Assembly: GCA_017612755.1 (NCBI GenBank)
Contig: JAGAFH010000057.1
Span: 1 to 9,020 of the forward strand
Length of the DNA: 9,020 nucleotides
DNA from: Clostridiales bacterium
GTDB lineage: Bacteria > Bacillota > Clostridia > Saccharofermentanales > Saccharofermentanaceae
Direction: 5' to 3'
Shown here: positions 1 to 6,005 of the stretch, one piece after another
How positions within the stretch are numbered: position 1 is the first letter of the stretch
Layout: every line of letters starts with the position of its first letter
Notes under the pieces: model-generated
Seen by the model: only the letters and a program-made list of their open reading frames with translations
The model's database searches: none
What the model was told of the DNA's origin: nothing
Program-made: the position numbers and the translations under genes

Positions 1-2
1 AA

Positions 3-347
3 ACGGGTCCTTTTCCTGAAAAAATCACTGGGCTCTCATGTTTTCTTCGTGGTAGTAAAGTATACACTGAAAACAAAGTATACTTTTTGGACATTGGAAA
101 TGATCTGATTACCAAAGAATATGAGTTAACTGATGGAAGAGCCTACGATTTTGAGGCGGGGTTCATGTTCTTTTCAGATGGCAAACTGATATACACGGGA
201 TTTATTAACGAACCGAATTATGGAAAAGGTATAGCTTACATCTATGATCAGCAGCTTGATATTCCTACAGACATGAATTACTGCATCTGTTATAAAGGGA
301 TAGTGATCTGTTATGATGATCACAACTTGATCTGTTATTCGATATGA
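3..347 (+). CDS. C-terminal part of an unrecognised beta-rich protein (5' truncated by window)
   Basis: The reading frame is open from the first bases of the window to a TGA at 345-347, giving about 114 residues. The real start lies upstream; the TTG at 87 is an internal codon, not a credible start. I do not recognise the family. The visible sequence alternates short aromatic and hydrophobic strands with glycine, asparagine and aspartate turns (for example KVYFLDIGND and FFSDGKLIYTG). That pattern fits beta-propeller or other repeat-type all-beta domains, but this is inference from texture only. No catalytic motif, membrane segment or signal peptide is visible in the part present. GC content is about 36% by hand count, clearly lower than the genes further right (one 60-base sample of the kinase gene is 55%), so the gene may have a different history. 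It is convergent with the Rrf2 gene and ends directly on the shared terminator. Confidence 0.6.
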   Translation, partial: TGPFPEKITGLSCFLRGSKVYTENKVYFLDIGNDLITKEYELTDGRAYDFEAGFMFFSDGKLIYTGFINEPNYGKGIAYIYDQQLDIPTDMNYCICYKGIVICYDDHNLICYSI

Positions 348-376
348 AAAAGAGCTGCCGGCCGGCAGCTCTTTTT
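347..376. terminator. Bidirectional intrinsic terminator between convergent genes
   Basis: A perfect 22-bp palindrome (351-372, arms AGAGCTGCCGG and CCGGCAGCTCT) is preceded by an A run and followed by a run of six T (372-377). Read on either strand it is a strong GC-rich hairpin followed by U residues. It fills the whole gap between the stop of the left-hand gene (345-347) and the stop of the Rrf2 gene (377-379 on the - strand), so it should end both transcripts. Confidence 0.92.
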
Positions 377-811
377 TCAGATGACGTAGTCGTTGCTGTG
401 GTCGGGGGCCTGGTCGATGATGTCCTGGAGTGTGATGCCGTCCAGATATTCGTTGATGACCTTATCAAGTCCCTGCCAGATGGGAAGAGTGGGGCAGTCG
501 ATGCTCCTGTCGCAGTTTACTGTTCCGCCGGAGATGCAGGCAACGGGAGCCAGGTCGCCTTCCGTAAGACGTAAGATCTCACCTACGGAGATCTTGTCTG
601 CAGACCTTCCAAGCCTGTAGCCTCCCTGGAAGCCTCTGTTGGTGATGAGAAGGTCGGTCCTGTTAAGGATCGGTACGATCTGCTCCAGATACTTCTTGGA
701 GATCTCCTGTCTTTCGGCAATGGTCTTTAAGGCTACGAACTCATCAGTGGGATGGGTAGCCAGGTCTATGAGCATTCGAAGTGCATATCTTCCTTTAGTT
801 GAGATCTTCAT
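377..811 (-). CDS. Rrf2-family transcriptional regulator, probable Fe-S (IscR-like) type
   Basis: This 144-residue protein has the length and sequence of the Rrf2 family of winged-helix DNA-binding dimers. The opening MKISTKGRYALRMLIDLA, the recognition region around residues 30-60 (IAERQEISKKYLEQI, then the NRTDLLITNRG stretch) and the wing GGYRL (64-68) are all typical. Three cysteines, C92, C100 and C106, lie in the effector loop, where IscR holds its [2Fe-2S] ligands (C92, C98, C104 in E. coli, from family knowledge). The first spacing is longer here (x7 rather than x5), and no histidine lies three residues after the last cysteine, so the fourth ligand would differ. Cluster binding is inferred. 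The ATG at 811 follows a purine-rich AAGGGGAAAG ribosome site. No isc or suf genes are adjacent, so the targets cannot be named, but a palindrome in its own promoter suggests autoregulation. CymR-like or nitrosative-stress roles remain possible. Confidence 0.93.
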   Translation of the reverse strand: MKISTKGRYALRMLIDLATHPTDEFVALKTIAERQEISKKYLEQIVPILNRTDLLITNRGFQGGYRLGRSADKISVGEILRLTEGDLAPVACISGGTVNCDRSIDCPTLPIWQGLDKVINEYLDGITLQDIIDQAPDHSNDYVI

Positions 812-843
812 GTTCTTTCCCCTTATAAAATAATATATACCCC

Positions 844-872
844 ATAATACTACTGATTTAGTAGGTTTTCAA
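844..872 (-). promoter_or_regulatory. Sigma-A type promoter of the Rrf2 gene
   Basis: On the - strand, TTGAAA (872-867, 5 of 6 to consensus) is separated by exactly 17 bp from TATTAT (849-844, 5 of 6). Transcription should start near 837, giving a leader of about 25 nt that carries the AAGGGGAAAG ribosome site before the ATG at 811. The spacer contains the inverted repeat listed separately. Confidence 0.72.
850..864. promoter_or_regulatory. Candidate Rrf2 operator inside the promoter spacer
   Basis: CTACT (850-854) and AGTAG (860-864) form an inverted repeat with a 5-bp AT-rich centre. It lies wholly between the -35 and -10 hexamers of the Rrf2 gene. Rrf2/IscR proteins bind short palindromes with A/T-rich centres, so a dimer bound here would block RNA polymerase. 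The sequence and position are seen directly; the protein that binds is inferred. Confidence 0.6.
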
Positions 873-880
873 GATTGTTG

Positions 881-892
881 TGACAAATGTCA
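881..892. repeat. Inverted repeat TGACA-N2-TGTCA in the divergent regulatory region
   Basis: The arms TGACA (881-885) and TGTCA (888-892) face each other across AA. The site lies in the 162-bp region between the Rrf2 gene and the ABC cassette, just upstream of the Rrf2 -35. If the ABC promoter uses the CATAAT at 939-944, the centre falls roughly 64 bp upstream of its start point, a position used by activators. It could bind the cassette's own NarL-type regulator, but short repeats arise by chance and nothing else supports this. Confidence 0.3.
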
Positions 893-914
893 TCTCAAGT
901 AATGATGCAACTCA

Positions 915-944
915 CTGTAAGGAGATCTCCGGTTAGTCCATAAT
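915..944 (+). promoter_or_regulatory. Weak candidate promoter of the ABC/two-component cassette
   Basis: CATAAT (939-944) matches 5 of 6 bases of a -10 element. The best partner at 18 bp is CTGTAA (915-920), a poor -35 with 3 of 6. A start near 951 would give a leader of about 23 nt containing AGGAGG (961-966), 7 nt before the ATG at 974. A weak -35 is what an activator-dependent promoter would show. A perfect 10-bp palindrome, GGAGATCTCC (921-930), sits in the spacer. Confidence 0.35.
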
Positions 945-973
945 GGTGTCATAAGAGAAAAGGAGGCATTGTT

Positions 974-1915
974 ATGAGTGATGTAATCAAAGTAGAAGGA
1001 CTCGTTAAGAGATATAAGGAACTTATCGCATTGGATCATCTGGATCTTAAGGTAAAGCAGGGAGAGATCTACGGACTTCTGGGTCCCAACGGATCAGGAA
1101 AGACCACAGCTATCAACTGTATCCTTTCTCTTCTTGAGTATGATAAGGGAACAGTTACGGTCTTTGGTAAGGAGATGACACCCAGGTCCTATGACATCAA
1201 GAAGGACATCGGCATCGTTCCCCAGGATCTGGCTCTTTATGATTCACTTACCGTATATGAGAACATCGATTTCTTCTGCGGACTTTACATAAAGGATCCG
1301 GTAAAGAGAAAGCAGTATGTACAGGAGGCTATCGACTTCGTAGCCATCGGGGACTTTGTTAAGTTTAAGCCCAAAAAACTTTCCGGCGGACTTAAGAGAA
1401 GACTTAACATTGCCTGCGGTATCGCCCATAAGCCTAAGCTCATCTTCTTCGACGAGCCTATGGTAGCAGTAGATCCCCAGAGCCGCAACAAGATCTTAGA
1501 GGGTATCGTTGAACTGAGAAACAGCGGAGCGACAGTTGTCTATACATCCCACTACATGGAAGAGGTGGAGCAGATCTGTGACTATGTAGTAATCCTGGAT
1601 AAGGGTAACAAGATCGCCGAAGGCACCATAGATGATCTTAAGAATATGATCAAGAAGAGTGAGATCATCACCATCGAGGCAGCGGGAGTAGATGAGGATA
1701 CCCTGGAATCCATCAGGGAGATGAAGAATATCTTCAGTGTTAATTACGAAAACGATCTTCTTATAGTGGAAGCCGGGAACGGTAAGCACAACGTTATAGA
1801 TATCATCAATATCCTTCAGGATAAGGGCTATATGATGAAGAAGATCTTCTCTGAGCAGCCTACATTAAATGACGTATTCCTGGAGCTTACAGGAAAGAAC
1901 TTAAGGGACGAGTAA
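974..1915 (+). CDS. ABC exporter ATP-binding subunit (DrrA/NatA/CcmA-like, ABC-2 type)
   Basis: This 313-residue cytoplasmic ATPase powers the two permeases encoded next to it. All nucleotide-binding motifs are visible: Walker A GPNGSGKT (37-44), Q-loop glutamine 84 (VPQD), signature LSGGL (136-140), Walker B LIFFDE (156-161) with catalytic E161, D-loop AVDP (165-168) and switch histidine 193 (YTSHYMEE). Residues from about 225 onward form the extra C-terminal domain typical of DrrA-type exporter ATPases, ending in the usual TLNDVFLELTGK. One small oddity is that the residue after E161-P is methionine (M163), where threonine is usual in this family. The start is secure, with AGGAGG 7 nt upstream of the ATG. 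The TAA stop overlaps the next gene's ribosome site (TAAGGAGG), so the two are translated from one message. The substrate cannot be read from the ATPase; peptides, antibiotics or lipids are all possible. Confidence 0.96.
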   Translation: MSDVIKVEGLVKRYKELIALDHLDLKVKQGEIYGLLGPNGSGKTTAINCILSLLEYDKGTVTVFGKEMTPRSYDIKKDIGIVPQDLALYDSLTVYENIDFFCGLYIKDPVKRKQYVQEAIDFVAIGDFVKFKPKKLSGGLKRRLNIACGIAHKPKLIFFDEPMVAVDPQSRNKILEGIVELRNSGATVVYTSHYMEEVEQICDYVVILDKGNKIAEGTIDDLKNMIKKSEIITIEAAGVDEDTLESIREMKNIFSVNYENDLLIVEAGNGKHNVIDIINILQDKGYMMKKIFSEQPTLNDVFLELTGKNLRDE

Positions 1916-1925
1916 GGAGGGCAGC

Positions 1926-3077
1926 ATGTTTAAGTATTATCTTAAAAAGACCTTGAGGAACAGAGGGTTCCTGTTCTGGTCCCTTATATTCCCCCTGGCT
2001 CTTATGACATTTATGAAGATAGCATTCGGCGGGCTCTATGATATGCAGAACAGCATCGATCCTATGAAAGCAGTGATCGTGGATAACGGAAGCGGAGCTT
2101 TTTCTGAGAATTTTATCTCCCTTATGGATCAGCTTTCCGATAAGTCGGGAGACAACTATTATTTTGATCTGACCACATACGAAGACCTGGATGAGGCAAA
2201 AGCTTCCCTTGAAGAGAAGGAAAACGAGGTGCTTTTTGAGATCACGGATGAGGATACCATAAACATATATCTGATGCCGGGTCACAGCGTTACTTCTTCC
2301 TGCGTTTCAAAGGCAGTATGCGATTCATATATGAGAAACTATCAGTTCCTGATGGATGCCTTTACAATGGATCCGGAAGGTGCCCGGAAGATCCTTGATA
2401 ATATGGCAGATGGTATCTCCTATACAAAGGAAAAGGAGAATGCCTTTTCTTCAGATCCTGATTCGTATTCCTGGTACTACTACAGTACTCTCGTCATGGG
2501 CATCTTCCTCAGTGCAACATCCGGAGTGGAGATCGTCAGTGATCTCCGGGCTGATGTATCTTCAGAGGCTATGAGGCTGTCTGTATCATCTTCAAATAAG
2601 AGCAGGATGATGATCAATTCTTTCCTGGCAAGGTTTATACCTTCCATAGTGATCGTCCTTATCCAGCTCACGGTAATGCATTATGCGATAGGCGTATCCA
2701 TGGGAAATGAGATAGGAAAGCTTATTCTTTTCGTTATTTCCTGTATCATGTTCTCTCTCGGATTTGGTGTTATCTGCGGACTTCTTTTTAAGGGATCTGC
2801 CAACACCCGCGGAAACAAGACAACTGCTGTTGTCATGATCTCTGTATTTCTTTCCGGTGAGATGACTTCCCAGCTGCCGGGAGTTTTTGAGAAATATTTC
2901 CCCATCATCAATGACATCAATCCGGCAACATTGATGAATATGGCTTTCTACAGGTTTACCGTCTGCGGAGATGACTTAGGATTCTATATGAATATCGGAA
3001 AGATAACCGGATTATCGGTACTGTTCCTTTTGATCGGTATCTTCGCATTAAGGAGGGAGAAGTATGCATCTTTATAA
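1926..3077 (+). CDS. ABC-2 type permease, first membrane subunit of the exporter
   Basis: This 383-residue protein has the layout of the ABC-2 membrane family. A first transmembrane helix (about 13-33) follows a basic N-terminus (KYYLKKTLRNRG), then a large, mostly acidic extracytoplasmic domain (about 36-183). Five membrane segments follow near 184-203, 233-257, 263-287, 298-314 and 357-376, with a basic tail (LRREKYASL). The region around 200-230 before the third helix carries the coupling-helix type sequence (VSDLRAD...SNKSRM) expected to contact the ATPase. An NPATLMNMAFYRF stretch (332-344) before the last helix is typical of the family. GGAGG at 1916-1920 lies 5 nt before the ATG. The end overlaps the next permease gene by 14 nt. 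It most likely pairs with that protein as a heterodimer. The transported compound is unknown. Confidence 0.92.
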   Translation: MFKYYLKKTLRNRGFLFWSLIFPLALMTFMKIAFGGLYDMQNSIDPMKAVIVDNGSGAFSENFISLMDQLSDKSGDNYYFDLTTYEDLDEAKASLEEKENEVLFEITDEDTINIYLMPGHSVTSSCVSKAVCDSYMRNYQFLMDAFTMDPEGARKILDNMADGISYTKEKENAFSSDPDSYSWYYYSTLVMGIFLSATSGVEIVSDLRADVSSEAMRLSVSSSNKSRMMINSFLARFIPSIVIVLIQLTVMHYAIGVSMGNEIGKLILFVISCIMFSLGFGVICGLLFKGSANTRGNKTTAVVMISVFLSGEMTSQLPGVFEKYFPIINDINPATLMNMAFYRFTVCGDDLGFYMNIGKITGLSVLFLLIGIFALRREKYASL

Positions 3078-4227
3078 GAATTTTTTCAGGATCCTTAACC
3101 GGAATAAAGCAGGCATCGTAATCTATGGGGTAATAATGGCCATTATGATCCTGGCTTTGATATTTGTTGCAAAAGCATCATTTTCAGAATCTTCCGAGGT
3201 TGATGTCAACTATACTATAACCTACGTGGATAATGATGACTCAGCGGTATCGAAGGGACTTATCGAATACCTGTCAGTAAATAATACTGTAGAAGATCTC
3301 AGTGATAAATCGGAGAGATCCATTCAGGATATAGTATTCTTCAGCCTGACTTCCTATCACATGACTATCCCCGAGGGGTTCGGGGCCGGTGAGGGAGAGA
3401 TAGAATATCTTACAGCCTATTCCTCCGGTGCAGACACATATTATGTGGATGAAGAGGTCAACAGTTACATGACTGCTGAAAGAAACTATGAGGCTTTAGG
3501 CTACAGCAGTGAAGAAGCATCGAAGAAGGCTTTGGAACTGATGACCGGTGAAGCTTCTATAGAGGAAGTCTCTTCCGGAGAAAAAGGATCCAGGACTATG
3601 GATTTTTCCGTCTTTTACATCAACCAGTTCTTCAGTTACCTGATCATCGGATTCCTGTGCCTGGGCGTGGGACATACAGTCATTGCCAACAGCGACGAAA
3701 AGATCAACAGCAGGATCGAAACTTCTCCTGTGGGAAAGAAAAAGATATCTTTCGTAAATACTATGGGAATCTTTACTTTCGGAGTGATGATCTGGGCAGT
3801 GTTCATGATCATCAACCTGGTCCTTGGCCACGGAGGGACATTGCTGAGAGATTACTGGTGGGTAATAGCCATCAACCTGTTTGCCACCATGATGTTCTCC
3901 TGCTCACTGGCATCGCTTGTTACGGCATTTCCCATGTCAGCAAATGTGCTGTCTATGGTAACGAATATCATAAGCCTGGGAATGAGCTTTTTATGCGGAG
4001 CATTCGTCCAGCAGAAATATCTGGGAGAGGGTGTCCTCAAGATCGCCCAGTTCCTTCCCATGTACTGGTCAGTACGGGCAAATAACATGACTTACTCCCA
4101 GGAGTCGGGATTTGATTTTGATATGGGTACGTTCATTATGTGCATAGGAGTCCAGATCGCTTTTGCCATAGCATTTGCCGTAGCGGCTTCCTTCGTTAAA
4201 AGTTCGAGGCTCAGTAAGACAGCATGA
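3064..4227 (+). CDS. ABC-2 type permease, second membrane subunit of the exporter
   Basis: This 387-residue protein has the same architecture as the upstream permease but a different sequence. It has a basic N-terminus, helix 1 at about 15-37, an acidic extracytoplasmic domain at about 40-183 (rich in Ser, Glu and Asp), then membrane segments near 186-206, 232-254, 265-289, 295-315 and 354-376, with a basic tail (KSSRLSKTA). The segment DEKINSRIETSPVGKKK (211-227) is the cytoplasmic loop that usually contacts the ATPase in ABC-2 exporters, and the EFVQQ/LPMYW-type region near 314-336 is also family-like (here AFVQQKYL and QFLPMYW). The ATG lies inside the end of the previous gene, with its ribosome site AGGAGGGAG at 3050-3059, which indicates translational coupling. 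One ATPase with two unlike permeases implies a heterodimeric exporter. Confidence 0.92.
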   Translation: MHLYKNFFRILNRNKAGIVIYGVIMAIMILALIFVAKASFSESSEVDVNYTITYVDNDDSAVSKGLIEYLSVNNTVEDLSDKSERSIQDIVFFSLTSYHMTIPEGFGAGEGEIEYLTAYSSGADTYYVDEEVNSYMTAERNYEALGYSSEEASKKALELMTGEASIEEVSSGEKGSRTMDFSVFYINQFFSYLIIGFLCLGVGHTVIANSDEKINSRIETSPVGKKKISFVNTMGIFTFGVMIWAVFMIINLVLGHGGTLLRDYWWVIAINLFATMMFSCSLASLVTAFPMSANVLSMVTNIISLGMSFLCGAFVQQKYLGEGVLKIAQFLPMYWSVRANNMTYSQESGFDFDMGTFIMCIGVQIAFAIAFAVAASFVKSSRLSKTA

Positions 4228-4236
4228 TGATATAAT
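4228..4236 (+). promoter_or_regulatory. Extended -10 element just before the sensor kinase gene (possible leaderless start)
   Basis: TGATATAAT carries a perfect TATAAT (4231-4236) with a TG motif one base upstream. It starts directly after the permease stop codon. No good -35 is seen at 16-19 bp, which an extended -10 can tolerate. Transcription normally begins about 7 nt after the hexamer, i.e. at or beside the kinase ATG (4243). Confidence 0.5.
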
Positions 4237-4242
4237 GTCTTT

Positions 4243-5382
4243 ATGAGATGGAGACTTGCAGATAAAGGCTTGATATTTACTGGCTCCGTCCTTCTGATGC
4301 TCATGGGTACCATGGGCAGTATCGGAGGGGCGGATGTCGTATTTCTGCTACTGTCCTTCATTATCCTGCTTTATACGGAACTTAAAAAAGACGAGTTTTT
4401 CGCTCTTCTTCCGGCCTGCCTCTTGATCCCGCTGGTGCTGTTCTTACCGGGATCACTTATAGTAATCCCTCCCGCCGAATATGTTCTTTTTTCCTGTAAA
4501 AGAAGGCTTCAGGGAAACACCTCGTGGACCATAAGATCTGTCCTTGGCCTTTCCCTTGTAGTCTGCGGGGCCTTAAAGGCGGGAGATCTTAAGATCACGA
4601 TGAGCCTTATCTTCATCTCCCTTGCTGCCTTTTATCTGGCCTTAAAGAGCGTCCGGGACCAGAAGGTGGAAGAGGAGATCAGGCAGAAATATGATGATGC
4701 CAGACTTGAATCCCTCAATGCCAGAAGGCTTGGCGAAGAGATCATGAAGAATACGGACAACGAGATCTATACCGCAACCTTGAAAGAGAGAAACAGGATA
4801 GCCCGGGAGATCCACGATAATACAGGCCACATGATCACCAGGGTCATAGTCCAGCTTCAGGCCATAAAGATCATCAATAAAGATGAGAAGGTGGGTGAGC
4901 AGCTTGATTCCGTAGCCAAGACGCTTGATCTGGCTATGACGGGGATAAGAAAGAGCGTCCATGAACTTCACGATGATTCCATCGATCTTTCCATCGGCAT
5001 CAACGATATAGCAAGACCTCTTAAGGAGAAGTTTGAAGTGGCGGTAAAGACCTCTATCGATTCTCCTGCAGACAACAAGACAAAGAACGTTATCCTGGGC
5101 ATCATCAAAGAGGGGGTCACCAATATATCCAAGTATTCAAAAGGCGATAAGGTCCTTATAGAAGTAGTGGAGAACGTGACTTTCTGGAGGATAAAGATCT
5201 TCGATAACGGCGAAAATGAATATAAGGAATATGACACTTCAGACGTGTCTTCCGGCGATGAGGGCATCGGGATCAAGAATATCGGATCCCGGGCAGCTTC
5301 TCTGGGAGGCAGGGCAACCGTAACGGCCGCCGGGGACGGCTTTACGGTTCTTGTTACTATACCTAAGGAGGGGCGAAAATGA
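4243..5382 (+). CDS. NarL-family sensor histidine kinase with integral membrane sensor region
   Basis: This 379-residue kinase has an N-terminal membrane region (about 10-135, four to six helices, with very short loops), a coiled linker (about 136-180) and a HisKA_3/HATPase core. The phosphoacceptor is H191 in ERNRIAREIHDNTGH. The N-box follows at 290-298 (EGVTNISKY), with DNG (321-323) and GIGIKNIGSRAASLGG (341-356) closing the ATP site. The lack of an extracytoplasmic domain suggests sensing within the membrane or through the partner transporter, as in LiaS/DesK-type kinases. The ATG at 4243 is the only usable start: an in-frame stop lies 15 nt upstream and the next Met falls inside the first helix. 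There is no Shine-Dalgarno sequence before it, in contrast to every neighbour in the cassette. Expression must come from reinitiation after the permease stop 15 nt away or from the extended -10 immediately upstream. The 3' end overlaps the response regulator gene by 4 nt (ATGA). Confidence 0.94.
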   Translation: MRWRLADKGLIFTGSVLLMLMGTMGSIGGADVVFLLLSFIILLYTELKKDEFFALLPACLLIPLVLFLPGSLIVIPPAEYVLFSCKRRLQGNTSWTIRSVLGLSLVVCGALKAGDLKITMSLIFISLAAFYLALKSVRDQKVEEEIRQKYDDARLESLNARRLGEEIMKNTDNEIYTATLKERNRIAREIHDNTGHMITRVIVQLQAIKIINKDEKVGEQLDSVAKTLDLAMTGIRKSVHELHDDSIDLSIGINDIARPLKEKFEVAVKTSIDSPADNKTKNVILGIIKEGVTNISKYSKGDKVLIEVVENVTFWRIKIFDNGENEYKEYDTSDVSSGDEGIGIKNIGSRAASLGGRATVTAAGDGFTVLVTIPKEGRK

Positions 5383-6005
5383 GAGTTCTTATAGTTGATG
5401 ACGATCCCTTGGTATCCGGGGCATTAAAGGTAATACTTGAAGCGGAAGATGATATGGAAAGCTGCGATGTGGCATCCGGGGGAAATGAGGCTGTTAAGAA
5501 AGCTCTTTCCACCAGGCCTGACGTGGTAGTCATGGATATAAGGATGGACGATCTTAACGGCATCGATGCGGCGGAGAAGATCCTTAAGGAGGATAAGGAT
5601 ATCAAGATCTTATTTCTCACTACCTTCCTTGATGACGAGTATATAAACAGGGCCCTGGGCATAGGGGCATCCGGTTATATCCTGAAACAGGAATGCGCCA
5701 CCCTTCCCTCCAGTGTAAGGGCTGTTGCGGGAGGCCAGATAGTCTTCGGAGGAAAGATCGTGGAAAAGCTCCCGGATCTTATGAACAGGACAGAGAAGTT
5801 CGACTACGAAGAATTCGGCATCACAGACAAGGAAAAGGAACTTATAGAACTGGTGGCGGACGGTCTTTCCAATAAGGAGATCGCAGATAAGATGTTCCTG
5901 GGGGAAGGCACCGTCAGGAATATGATGAGTTCCGTTCTCTCAAAGCTGGATCTCCGGGACAGGACCCAGCTGGCCTGCTTTTACTACCAGAAGATAAAAC
6001 CCTGA
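5379..6005 (+). CDS. NarL/LuxR-family response regulator, partner of the adjacent kinase
   Basis: This 208-residue protein has a receiver domain (1-120) joined to a LuxR-type helix-turn-helix (about 147-205). The receiver has the acidic cluster DDD (7-9), phosphoacceptor D53 (VVVMDIRM), conserved T81 and K103 (GYILK), so it should be phosphorylated normally. The output domain reads ITDKEKELIELVADGLSNKEIADKM and then GTVRNMMSSVLSKLDLRDRTQ, a full match to the family. The ATG overlaps the kinase stop as ATGA, with AAGGAGGGG at 5365-5373. Its likely target is the cassette's own promoter upstream of the ATPase gene, which is inference from gene order. The stop codon (6003-6005) abuts the stop of the opposite-strand gene with no base between them. 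Confidence 0.96.
   Translation: MRVLIVDDDPLVSGALKVILEAEDDMESCDVASGGNEAVKKALSTRPDVVVMDIRMDDLNGIDAAEKILKEDKDIKILFLTTFLDDEYINRALGIGASGYILKQECATLPSSVRAVAGGQIVFGGKIVEKLPDLMNRTEKFDYEEFGITDKEKELIELVADGLSNKEIADKMFLGEGTVRNMMSSVLSKLDLRDRTQLACFYYQKIKP

Noticed and set aside
87..347. A complete 86-codon gene starting at TTG 87
   Set aside because: The frame is open to the left edge of the window and no ribosome site precedes the TTG, so this is the tail of a longer gene.
1887..2285. 132-codon open frame on the - strand opposite the first permease gene
   Set aside because: It overlaps a clear ABC-2 permease gene in full, has no ribosome site and its translation shows no family features; it is a shadow frame.
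3064..3077. Possible split or frameshifted single permease
   Set aside because: Each reading frame encodes a complete ABC-2 protein with its own first helix and outer domain, and the second has its own ribosome site. The 14-nt overlap is ordinary coupling.
3657..4085. 142-codon + strand frame inside the second permease gene, suggesting a frameshift or nested gene
   Set aside because: The permease frame is intact across the region with proper membrane helices; the alternative frame reads as low-quality, histidine- and glutamine-rich sequence without a start signal.
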